This document shows positions 33,623 through 42,192 of a DNA stretch of 64,000 nt, piece by piece. The notes below the pieces were generated by a model. That model worked only from the letters and a program-made list of their open reading frames with translations, made no database searches and was not told the origin of the DNA. Origin of the DNA: Ignavibacteriales bacterium (GTDB lineage: Bacteria > Bacteroidota > Ignavibacteria > Tepidaquicellales > Tepidaquicellaceae); the NCBI GenBank assembly GCA_020635255.1, contig JACKAC010000003.1:1-64000 (forward strand), read 5' to 3'. The position numbers and the translations under genes were made by a program. Numbering within the stretch: position 1 is the first letter of the stretch; the number at the start of each line of letters is the position of its first letter.

Positions 33623-35707
33623 ATGAAAAAATTAATCTTTCTTTTCGCAGCAGTGACTAGTTTGTTCCTTTGTTCCGGTACTACCATTGCAAACGGTGTC
33701 GGGGTTATTAATGCAGGCACCGGAGTTTATCTTAAGTTAAATTCTTCGCAAGTTAATGTATCTGTGCAAAACCAGGTTGCAGTCATCACAACCTCCCAAA
33801 CTTTCTTTAACCAATTGCCAACCGATACTGTTATGTCGTTTGCATTTCCTCTCCCGGAGGGTGCAAGCGCTACAGGATTGAGATGGTTTGTCGGTGGTGT
33901 ATGGTACCAGGCAGCCATTTCCCCCACTCCGCAGGATACAACTCTCCCCGGAGGAACAACCAACCAAAATCTAAAAACCTATCTGGGCAATACCCCTTTG
34001 TTCTTCCACATACCCGATAGGGTAAAGAAAGATTCTACTATCATAGTAGAGCTAACTTACGTTCAATTGCTCCCGTATAAATTCGGAGATGTAAATTTCT
34101 CATATCCGAATGATTATCACTTAATTCAATCTACCATACTTAATACTCAGGAATTGAATTTTGTTTTAAATTCAACCCGCACTATAGACAGTATCCGGTT
34201 TCTCAGCACACATCCGCTCACGGAACTGACTAATAACGGAAATATAGCTACAGTAAAAGCACTTCTTCTCGAATCACCCGCAAATCAGGATTATAAAATA
34301 AAGTATTCGTTAAATTCGTCCCAGCTGGGGTTATTCGATTTCAGCTCAAATATTCCTGATACCCTATTACCGGATACATTGGGTGGATTCTTTATGTTTG
34401 TCGCTGAACCAGACCCTGGAGCATCGAACGATATTATCGATAAAGTGTTTACACTTATCGTAGACAGGTCGGGAAGTATGTCGGGTACAAAAATAATACA
34501 GGCGCGGAATGCCGCAAGCTTCATCATGAATAATCTGAATGAAGGAGATAAATTTAATATAGTGGATTACTCCGATAATGTTTTAAGTTTCCGACCTACT
34601 CATGTTCCATATACTAATCAGTCGCGCGATTCGGCACTCACCTATATTTCGACTTTTATTGCAAGCGGAGGAACTAATATATCCGGGGCTTTCAGTACAG
34701 CTATTCCTCAGTTTTCAACAGCTTCGGACAGCACAGCTAATATTATTATTTTCTTCACCGATGGTCAGGCTACCATTGGAATTACAAACACTCAGCAGCT
34801 GGTAGCACACGTCAACCAACTCGTTCAATCCACCGAAACAGAAATCTTCCTGTATTGTTTCGGAATTGGTACAGACGCAAACCAACAGCTTCTCACTCTT
34901 CTATCCTCTAATAATAAGGGACTAGCTGAATTCCTTGGTAATGACGAACTGGAATCCAGAATTTCTGAGTTTTACCTGCTTATTCGAAATCCTGTACTGC
35001 TCAATACCCAGATCTCATTTGCACCACCCGGAGTAATAACTGAGGTGTATCCAGCTCCACTTTCTAATTTGTATATTGGACAGCAGTTAATTGTAACAGG
35101 CAGATATTCAAATCCCGGTCCAGTAACAGTGACTTTATCGGGACAGGCATTTAATCATAATGTGAACTATAACTATAACATAAATCTATCCCATACGGCG
35201 GTTGGCAGTTACCAGTTCCTAACAAAGATCTGGGCTAAACAAAAAATAGAACATTTATTGATCCTATATTATAGTCTGAATCCAAACGATCCTCAGGCTA
35301 TTGCACTTAAACAGGAAATTATTCAATTAAGCATCGCATACGGAGTCATCAGCCCGTTTACCAGCTTTGGTACTATCACGGGCATTACCAATGAAGAAGG
35401 AATTGAGGAAGTAAATATCGCAGGCTCTTATAAACTTGTCGGAAACTACCCCAATCCTTTCAATCCTTCCACCACGATCAAATTCATCGTAGGTAAGAAT
35501 ATCTCTAAGATCGTGAACATTAAAATATATAACGTGGTAGGCCAATTGGTAAAAGTTCTTTCAATCAATATAACAGGCAAAGGCACCTATGAAGTAAGAT
35601 GGGATGGTACACTCTTCGACGGATTGCCTGCTCCTTCAGGTTTGTACTTCTACGTCGTAGATTTCGGAGATGAGATACTCTCCAGTAAAATGGTCTTGGT
35701 CAAATAA
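33623..35707 (+). CDS. Secreted VIT/VWA domain protein with T9SS C-terminal domain
   Basis: A 694-residue surface protein. The signal peptide is about 1-24. A VIT domain follows (Q-V-A-V-I-T-T-S-Q-T-F-F-N and F-P-L-P-E-G-A). The von Willebrand A domain has the metal site D281-R-S-G-S-M-S. The C-terminus has N-Y-P-N-P-F-N-P-S-T and ends S-S-K-M-V-L-V-K. This VIT-VWA architecture is that of inter-alpha-trypsin-inhibitor heavy-chain-like proteins, probably adhesive or protein-binding. A good G-G-G-A-G-G-type ribosome site precedes the ATG. A strong terminator follows. Confidence 0.9.
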   Translation: MKKLIFLFAAVTSLFLCSGTTIANGVGVINAGTGVYLKLNSSQVNVSVQNQVAVITTSQTFFNQLPTDTVMSFAFPLPEGASATGLRWFVGGVWYQAAISPTPQDTTLPGGTTNQNLKTYLGNTPLFFHIPDRVKKDSTIIVELTYVQLLPYKFGDVNFSYPNDYHLIQSTILNTQELNFVLNSTRTIDSIRFLSTHPLTELTNNGNIATVKALLLESPANQDYKIKYSLNSSQLGLFDFSSNIPDTLLPDTLGGFFMFVAEPDPGASNDIIDKVFTLIVDRSGSMSGTKIIQARNAASFIMNNLNEGDKFNIVDYSDNVLSFRPTHVPYTNQSRDSALTYISTFIASGGTNISGAFSTAIPQFSTASDSTANIIIFFTDGQATIGITNTQQLVAHVNQLVQSTETEIFLYCFGIGTDANQQLLTLLSSNNKGLAEFLGNDELESRISEFYLLIRNPVLLNTQISFAPPGVITEVYPAPLSNLYIGQQLIVTGRYSNPGPVTVTLSGQAFNHNVNYNYNINLSHTAVGSYQFLTKIWAKQKIEHLLILYYSLNPNDPQAIALKQEIIQLSIAYGVISPFTSFGTITGITNEEGIEEVNIAGSYKLVGNYPNPFNPSTTIKFIVGKNISKIVNIKIYNVVGQLVKVLSINITGKGTYEVRWDGTLFDGLPAPSGLYFYVVDFGDEILSSKMVLVK

Positions 35708-35728
35708 CGAATAATTACCCTGTATACC

Positions 35729-35756
35729 AAAGCCCTTCAATAGAAGGGCTTTTTTT
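35729..35756 (+). terminator. Rho-independent terminator after the VIT/VWA gene
   Basis: AAAGCCCTTC (35729-35738) and GAAGGGCTTT (35743-35752) form a perfect 10-bp stem with an AATA loop, followed by more T. Confidence 0.9.
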
Positions 35757-35853
35757 GTTCTATTATGTGATTTAGGTTACCCTTCCCTTTTCCACTGAAA
35801 AACACAATTAGCTTCATTATCTTTCAATGTTATGTAATAATTAACTCTCTGCT

Positions 35854-37083
35854 ATGCTGTTTAAACAAAGAAAACCTAAGCAGATACTCGCGCTCGGCGG
35901 CGGTGCTTTTTCCATGGAGCCTGAAAATGGGATCCTAGATAAATACATGCTTAATCTTGCTCTGGTAAAAAGACCCCGAATTTGTTTCCTCGGTACTGCA
36001 AGTGATGACGGACTAGAATATAGAGAAAAATTTTACGACTACTACAAAAACCTCGAATGTGAACCCTTTCACTTATCATTTGTTGAGCCTCCACCTGATA
36101 TGGAAGATTTTATTATGGGTATGGATATACTTCACGTCGGCGGGGGAAGTACCAGAAAGATAATTGACACTTGGAAAAAATTCGGCGCGGATAAAATTAT
36201 TAAGAAAGCGTACGAACAGGGGGTTATTATGACAGGCATGAGCGCCGGCGCAATATGCTGGTTCGATGACGGCATATACCACGATAAAGATGACACTCTT
36301 AAACGCCTTCCTTGTCTGGGATTGTTAAAAGGAAGCTTCTGCCCGCATTTTAATGACGAAGGCACTAATCTCAGGAAGACTTTTCACGATCTGATTGCAA
36401 AGGGTACTATCAAAAGCGGGTACGGTGTTGACGATGGAGCCGCTCTTCATTTTGTTGACGGTGAACTCATTCGTGTCGTCACCTCACGTATTGGGGTAAA
36501 TGCTTATCATATAGAAAAATGCGGAAGGAAGATCAATGAAGTTAAAATTCCCGGAATGTATCTTGGTGATGATAAACTTGCCGTCAAAGAAAAAGCTTCT
36601 GTTGAAAAGACTCTTCAAACTCTAAGTATAATCAGCATGTTTATTGACCTGATAAATAAACATGATCTGGACGGTATTTTGACAAGTGTAACAAAAGATC
36701 TATCCTTTTATGATTCAATGGGTGTTAATATTACCGGCATAGACAAACTTAAGGATGCATGGGGCGGATTATTTTCCCTCTTCCCGGATTACAAGATCGA
36801 AGCAAAGGAAATTCTTGTCGAGGATGGTGAAGTTGTGATATTTGGTGAGATCTCCGGCACCTTTTCCGTCGGTGATAAAGACATGGATGGGAAAAAGTGG
36901 AATGTCAGATCAGCATGGCGTGTCCTTACGGAAAATGGAAAGATAAACCAATGGCGCGTTTATACCGACATGGAGCCTATACGTGAAATGAGGCGCCTCC
37001 AAAAGAACGGAGCCCCTGAAGCTCCTCCTGAAAAAAAAGAAGAGATCCCTGTCAGGATACAGGGTGAAAAAATTAATAAGTAA
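35854..37083 (+). CDS. Peptidase E (S51) fused to an NTF2/SnoaL-like domain
   Basis: A 409-residue cytoplasmic protein. The first ~235 residues are an S51 dipeptidase-E/cyanophycinase-like domain: a G-G-G-A-F start, H-V-G-G-G-S-T-R, and the nucleophile Ser130 in T-G-M-S-A-G-A-I. The expected downstream His is present in F-C-P-H-F-N-D-E. Residues ~255-375 form a SnoaL/NTF2-like domain (I-S-M-F-I-D-L-I-N-K-H-D-L-D-G-I, then A-W-G-G-L-F-S-L-F-P-D-Y). Usual S51 proteins are ~230 residues, so the C-terminal domain is an added fusion. It probably cleaves small peptides; the NTF2 domain may bind a ligand. It is 9 bases from purT. Confidence 0.85.
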   Translation: MLFKQRKPKQILALGGGAFSMEPENGILDKYMLNLALVKRPRICFLGTASDDGLEYREKFYDYYKNLECEPFHLSFVEPPPDMEDFIMGMDILHVGGGSTRKIIDTWKKFGADKIIKKAYEQGVIMTGMSAGAICWFDDGIYHDKDDTLKRLPCLGLLKGSFCPHFNDEGTNLRKTFHDLIAKGTIKSGYGVDDGAALHFVDGELIRVVTSRIGVNAYHIEKCGRKINEVKIPGMYLGDDKLAVKEKASVEKTLQTLSIISMFIDLINKHDLDGILTSVTKDLSFYDSMGVNITGIDKLKDAWGGLFSLFPDYKIEAKEILVEDGEVVIFGEISGTFSVGDKDMDGKKWNVRSAWRVLTENGKINQWRVYTDMEPIREMRRLQKNGAPEAPPEKKEEIPVRIQGEKINK

Positions 37084-37092
37084 TTCCACTAC

Positions 37093-38265
37093 ATGATAAA
37101 AAAGATAATGCTCCTTGGCTCCGGAGAGCTTGGGAAAGAGTTCGTTATTGCCGCTAAACGCCTTGGTCAGAAAGTTGTCGCGGTTGACTCTTACAATAAT
37201 GCTCCAGCCCAACAGGTTGCCGATGAACGCGAAGTCATAAATATGCTCGACGGAGCCGAACTCGACCGCATAGTTGCTAAACACAAGCCTGATATAATTG
37301 TTCCGGAGATAGAAGCTATTCGCACAGAGCGATTTTATGATTACGAAAAACAAGGCATACAGGTTGTTCCTTCAGCCCGGGCGGCAAATTTTACAATGAA
37401 CAGAAAAGCCATCCGTGATCTTGCTTCAAAAGAGCTTGGGCTTAAAACAGCTAAGTATGAATACGCTTCCTCACTCGATGAACTGAATAGTGCGGTTGCT
37501 AATATTGGTATCCCGTGCGTAGTTAAACCTCTTATGTCTTCTTCCGGCAAGGGGCAATCCACTATTAAAACCGAAGCCGATATAGAAAAAGCATGGGAAG
37601 CCGCTTCGGCCAAGGGACGCGGAGATGTTAACGAAGTTATTGTGGAAGAATTTATAAAGTTCGATACAGAGATCACATTGCTTACAGTAACACAAAAAGA
37701 AGGTCCAACCCTCTTCTGTCCTCCCATTGGACACAGACAGGAAAGAGGTGACTACCAGGAAAGCTGGCAACCTGCTGACATCCCACTTGATAAACTCATG
37801 GAAGCACAAGACATGGCTGCAAAAGTAACTGCTTCGCTAACAGGGGCAGGTATTTGGGGCGTTGAGTTTTTCCTTGGAGAGGATGGCGTATACTTTTCCG
37901 AACTGTCTCCCCGCCCGCACGATACTGGGATGGTTACACTCGCCGGTACACAGAATTTTAATGAATTTGAACTTCACCTAAGAGCTGTATTGGGTCTCCC
38001 CATACCTGGCATCATCCTTGAGCGAAAAGGCGTCAGCGCTGTAATACTCGCCGGTGAGGAAAGTGCTAATGAACCTTCCTATTCTGGCTTCGAAAAAGTT
38101 TCAGCACAGACTGATACTGATTTCAGAATATTCGGCAAACCTACAACTCGGACGCATAGAAGGATGGGTGTAATAATTGTCTATGGTGATCTTAATTCTG
38201 ACACAAACGAACTCAGAAAAAAAGCTGCTGAACTTGCTTCAGAAATCAAACTAACCTATAAATGA
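37093..38265 (+). CDS. purT: Formate-dependent GAR transformylase PurT
   Basis: A 390-residue ATP-grasp enzyme, the normal PurT length. It makes formyl phosphate from formate and ATP and formylates glycinamide ribonucleotide in purine synthesis. The N-terminus has I-M-L-L-G-S-G-E-L-G-K-E. The ATP-grasp part has K-P-L-M-S-S-S-G-K-G-Q-S and the metal segment W-G-V-E-F-F-L, followed by S-E-L-S-P-R-P-H-D-T-G-M-V-T, characteristic of PurT/PurK. The next gene overlaps by 4 bases (ATGA). Confidence 0.93.
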   Translation: MIKKIMLLGSGELGKEFVIAAKRLGQKVVAVDSYNNAPAQQVADEREVINMLDGAELDRIVAKHKPDIIVPEIEAIRTERFYDYEKQGIQVVPSARAANFTMNRKAIRDLASKELGLKTAKYEYASSLDELNSAVANIGIPCVVKPLMSSSGKGQSTIKTEADIEKAWEAASAKGRGDVNEVIVEEFIKFDTEITLLTVTQKEGPTLFCPPIGHRQERGDYQESWQPADIPLDKLMEAQDMAAKVTASLTGAGIWGVEFFLGEDGVYFSELSPRPHDTGMVTLAGTQNFNEFELHLRAVLGLPIPGIILERKGVSAVILAGEESANEPSYSGFEKVSAQTDTDFRIFGKPTTRTHRRMGVIIVYGDLNSDTNELRKKAAELASEIKLTYK

Positions 38266-39122
38266 AAACATTAGCATTGAGAGTAATAGCATTCTCTTTG
38301 TTTGTTTTTATTTTTTCTTTACCTTACATCTATGCACAGGATTCCGAACCGGCTGAAGAATCGATCATCGACAAAGTAGCTGAATATATTGAAATACGAA
38401 AAACCTTTGATTCAAGAACCGAGACAACAAAACCGGCGTTATTCTCTTACAAGAAATTAGAGGATGAGCCCGCGATCTATACCGTAGATGCCGCTGTACT
38501 TTACCGTAAATTTGATTACAATGAATTTGCAATCTTCCCTGCACTGCAGTTCCTATACACCAGCGGAGGAAAGAAAAAGCGGGAGTTTGTAGAAGTTTCC
38601 CTATTCGGACTTTTGTTCCTTTATAAAAACAGTGAAGGCAAAGGAAGACTCGAACCCTCTGTTTCATATTCAAAAGACTTTTTCAGCGAAGAGAGGATAC
38701 TAAAAAGCAAGATTTTATTTAATCCAAGCTATGACGGGTTCTTCATTCCAATTCGTAACGTTACCCATTATAAGTTCAAATATAATGGAAAAGATAACCA
38801 TTGGGTTTTTGGAATTAACCCGATCGTGGGTTTTGGATATGAACATGATATGGAAGAAGACAGTGATGATGATGTTCGTTCATTCTATAATGTTGCCATG
38901 ATAAGCGCATCACTAAAAAGATATTATCTGGAATTTACGGTATATGGCGACTATAATCAGCAGTTCGATAATGTTATGCCATCTTATTATAAATATGGCG
39001 GCATTATCAGCATCTATCTCGATGTGAAAGAGCGGTCTTCCGTTAACGCAAAGATAGAAAAGGAAAGAAAAAAAGATAATCACGATACCGAGATCAGTTT
39101 TGGATTCGGTTTACGCTTATAA
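38262..39122 (+). CDS. Exported, probably outer-membrane, protein of unknown function
   Basis: A 286-residue protein with a signal peptide (about 1-25, ending Y-A-Q). The rest is rich in alternating aromatic strands such as V-D-A-A-V-L-Y-R-K-F-D-Y and Y-L-E-F-T-V-Y-G-D-Y, and the last strand ends I-S-F-G-F-G-L-R-L. This fits an outer-membrane beta-barrel. It overlaps purT by 4 bases and is followed 5 bases later by pgi, so it sits inside a metabolic operon despite lacking an obvious link. Confidence 0.65.
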   Translation: MKTLALRVIAFSLFVFIFSLPYIYAQDSEPAEESIIDKVAEYIEIRKTFDSRTETTKPALFSYKKLEDEPAIYTVDAAVLYRKFDYNEFAIFPALQFLYTSGGKKKREFVEVSLFGLLFLYKNSEGKGRLEPSVSYSKDFFSEERILKSKILFNPSYDGFFIPIRNVTHYKFKYNGKDNHWVFGINPIVGFGYEHDMEEDSDDDVRSFYNVAMISASLKRYYLEFTVYGDYNQQFDNVMPSYYKYGGIISIYLDVKERSSVNAKIEKERKKDNHDTEISFGFGLRL

Positions 39123-39127
39123 AATTT

Positions 39128-40429
39128 ATGGACAATATCACACTCAATACCGACGGCGTTAAAGATTTTTTAACTAAAACCGAAATTGATTCGTTCCAGG
39201 AGAAAGTAGGCGACATTCATCACTCCATGACCAATCGTACCGGGCGCGGGGCGAAATTTCTTGGATGGCTTGATTTACCCTCTGCTACTTCAAACGATTT
39301 TTTGGAAGACATCAAGACCACTGCCGGAAGTTTAAGACAAAGATCCGACGTAATAATCGTCATCGGAATAGGTGGTTCTTATCTCGGTGCAAGAGCAGTC
39401 ATAGAAGCACTTTCCCCCTATTTCCAAAAAAATTCAAATGGAAATCCGTCAATACTATACGCAGGTAATAACATCTCTGAAGATTACCTCGGCGAACTTA
39501 TCGAAATGCTCGGCACAAAGGATTATTCACTAATTGTTATCTCCAAATCCGGTACTACTACTGAACCTGCGATCGCATTCCGCATCCTGCGCCAGCATAT
39601 CGAAAAAAAATACGGTAAAGACGAATCCGTCAATCGTATTGTCGCAATAACCGACAAAGAAAAAGGCGCGCTAAAAAAAGTATCTGATGAAGAAAATTAT
39701 AAAACATTCATCATTCCTGATGATGTCGGCGGACGCTTCTCGGTGCTAACCCCTGTCGGTTTACTTCCAATCGCATGCGCGGGAATTGATATAAATGAAC
39801 TTATTCACGGAGCAGCAGGTATGGAAAATATTCTCAACGGAAGCCAAGAAATTGACAGGAATATTTCTAATCTTTATGCTGCAATAAGAAATCTACTGCT
39901 CGAAAAGGGTAAAGCAATAGAAATAATGGTGAGCTATACTCCTAAAATGCAATACTTTATTGAGTGGTGGAAACAGCTCTACGGCGAGAGTGAAGGAAAG
40001 AACGGCAAAGGCATCTTCCCCGCCGGAGTAATATACACAACTGACCTCCACTCTATGGGACAGATGGTGCAGGACGGCGTAAGGAATATCTTCGAAACAG
40101 TTCTTAATATAAAAAACGAGTTGCACACTGTTGTCATTCCCAAAGATAAGGATGACCTCGACGGACTTAATTATATCGCCGGCAAACGTCTTAGTGAGGT
40201 AAACACAAAAGCCATGGAAGGTACTAAAATGGCACATCTCGATGGCGGAGTACCCAACATACTAATTAATGTACCTGAACTATCTCCATATTACATAGGA
40301 CAGCTGATATATTTCTTCGAACGCGCATGCGCTGTGAGCGCGTACTTGCTTGGTGTCAATCCTTTCGATCAACCCGGTGTTGAAGCATACAAAAAAAATA
40401 TGTTCGATCTTCTTGGAAAACCAAAATAA
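39128..40429 (+). CDS. pgi: Glucose-6-phosphate isomerase
   Basis: A 433-residue phosphoglucose isomerase of the shorter bacterial type, linking glucose 6-phosphate and fructose 6-phosphate in glycolysis. The sugar-phosphate site has V-I-G-I-G-G-S-Y-L-G-A-R-A and I-S-K-S-G-T-T-T-E-P. The catalytic region has G-E-S-E-G-K-N-G-K-G-I-F-P-A and V-Q-D-G. The C-terminus has the Q-P-G-V-E-A-Y-K segment with the base Lys. It is in the right orientation to be co-transcribed with purT and the following membrane protein. Confidence 0.95.
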   Translation: MDNITLNTDGVKDFLTKTEIDSFQEKVGDIHHSMTNRTGRGAKFLGWLDLPSATSNDFLEDIKTTAGSLRQRSDVIIVIGIGGSYLGARAVIEALSPYFQKNSNGNPSILYAGNNISEDYLGELIEMLGTKDYSLIVISKSGTTTEPAIAFRILRQHIEKKYGKDESVNRIVAITDKEKGALKKVSDEENYKTFIIPDDVGGRFSVLTPVGLLPIACAGIDINELIHGAAGMENILNGSQEIDRNISNLYAAIRNLLLEKGKAIEIMVSYTPKMQYFIEWWKQLYGESEGKNGKGIFPAGVIYTTDLHSMGQMVQDGVRNIFETVLNIKNELHTVVIPKDKDDLDGLNYIAGKRLSEVNTKAMEGTKMAHLDGGVPNILINVPELSPYYIGQLIYFFERACAVSAYLLGVNPFDQPGVEAYKKNMFDLLGKPK

Positions 40430-42182
40430 CATATTACATAAAAAAGCAGGTATAAGATCAAAGCTGGTCCTCTTTACACTGCTGGTTCTCTTTCTCCAGA
40501 TATTCTTCTTCAAAGACATTCTTACCTACTACTATCCAGCAGAAGATGAACTTGCTCTCCTCGCTCATTCTACACCTATGTTTAATAGTTTCGATCCGGC
40601 TGGATGGTTCACTATCGGCTTTGCGAAATACTTCACTGTTTATCCTGAATGGACGCCCTACTACCAGAATGTAATGCGCCCTATTGTTAATATTGTATAT
40701 TACGTTAATTCTCTAATCTTCGGAAACAGCTATGGCTTTTACTTTCTCTTCTCTTATCTTCTGAATGGGATCGCTTTCTCGCTCGTTTATTATATAGCTC
40801 AAAGAATACTTCGGCTTAGCGAGAATTTTTCTGTTATATCGGCAGCATTATTCCTGCTAAATCCCGGCTTGTTGGGAAAGTTTTACTTCTACCCTTCATT
40901 TGCATTCGATCTGTTTGCCGCGATTGTGTCCGGAATTGTCTTTATATTGATACTTAAAAGAAAGTTCTATCCGGCTCTCATCATTTCAGTCCTTGGTATG
41001 TTTTTGAAGGAGACAATGATGTTCCTGCCCCTCGCGCTAGCGGTTACATACTTTATCTTACAAAGACGTGACGGCAAACAAGTAAGTAAAATTCTCGTGC
41101 TCTCTTATTTACTTTTACCATATATTGTCTGGATAGGAGTGAGAATCTCCCTCTCTTACGTCTTTGAGGGGGCATCTTACACAGAACATTTATCGAACCC
41201 GAAATTTTTTGCTGTTACACTTATTCAAAGTGTAATGAGCTGGCCTCTCGGCATTCCGGACAGGGTTGACGTCATTACAAATTTTAAAAGCTTTACTTCC
41301 ATGGATTTTGTGCAGGTGAACATATTCTACCTCCTTGCTTCTCTCTTCAATCTCGTAATGAATGCGTTCTTTATTATATATTCGGTTATGTTCGCCAAAA
41401 AGCGCCTTTATAAAAATATGAATACTTCGGTTTTGGTTATTTTAAGCTGGCTATTTATATATTATATTATGATAATAGTGCTGGGGCTTGAGACCCGGTT
41501 TGGGGAAACACTCTATCTGCTCGGAATCCCTTTTGTTCTTTATCTTGCGATTAGATCATTTCCGAAAATTTACAAGTATTCCTCCTATGCATATGTTGGT
41601 TTTATAGTAATTTATGGACTTATTGGTTATTTTACCCTCTTTGGTGCGGATACGATCGATATGTATAAAATGAAATATAAAAACTCCCGCGAACTTATAG
41701 ACCTTATAAACGAGAATTCGACAGCAACAGGAGATCTGCTTTTAGTAAATGATATCACAGCCGGATTCGGATCCGGATCTCTGGAGAGCTTTACGGGTGA
41801 GAATAGGAGAATTATAAAGATCAATTCAATCACTTTTGATGATATCACTTCGCAAAGTGTAAGCGGGTTTGATCTAACATCCGATATAAACGGTGATACC
41901 GTATTTATATTCGTTACGCTGCCTCAGGGTACTGAATTTCAATTTGAAGGTATCGACTCAAAAGAGTTTGCGCATAATGAAAAAGAGTGGTTCGCAAGAG
42001 ATCCTGAATTGTTTTACAAATTCCCAAATGAAAAGGTAACGGGTATCTCGCAGTCAACAGGAACCCAGACCTACGATCTTGGAAATAAAATGAATATAAA
42101 ATATCTCTCTTCCGGTGCGGATGCAGTCATTTATTTTAATCCCTCTGCCGGAAAATATGAAATAGCCCATATTTTTAAATAG
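40413..42182 (+). CDS. Polytopic membrane protein, glycosyltransferase-like
   Basis: A protein of about 589 residues with around ten hydrophobic helices and a C-terminal soluble domain (about 440-589). The L-T-Y-Y-Y-P-A-E-D-E-L-A-L-L-A-H stretch in the first loop, with acidic residues, is typical of GT-C-type lipid-linked glycosyltransferases (PMT/ArnT-like), but I cannot place it in a family. The start is uncertain. An in-frame TTG at 40413 overlaps pgi by 17 bases; one at 40350 would overlap by 80. No ATG lies between. It is followed 10 bases later by the HEAT-cyclophilin gene. Confidence 0.65.
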   Translation: MENQNNILHKKAGIRSKLVLFTLLVLFLQIFFFKDILTYYYPAEDELALLAHSTPMFNSFDPAGWFTIGFAKYFTVYPEWTPYYQNVMRPIVNIVYYVNSLIFGNSYGFYFLFSYLLNGIAFSLVYYIAQRILRLSENFSVISAALFLLNPGLLGKFYFYPSFAFDLFAAIVSGIVFILILKRKFYPALIISVLGMFLKETMMFLPLALAVTYFILQRRDGKQVSKILVLSYLLLPYIVWIGVRISLSYVFEGASYTEHLSNPKFFAVTLIQSVMSWPLGIPDRVDVITNFKSFTSMDFVQVNIFYLLASLFNLVMNAFFIIYSVMFAKKRLYKNMNTSVLVILSWLFIYYIMIIVLGLETRFGETLYLLGIPFVLYLAIRSFPKIYKYSSYAYVGFIVIYGLIGYFTLFGADTIDMYKMKYKNSRELIDLINENSTATGDLLLVNDITAGFGSGSLESFTGENRRIIKINSITFDDITSQSVSGFDLTSDINGDTVFIFVTLPQGTEFQFEGIDSKEFAHNEKEWFARDPELFYKFPNEKVTGISQSTGTQTYDLGNKMNIKYLSSGADAVIYFNPSAGKYEIAHIFK

Positions 42183-42192
42183 TTTTTACATT

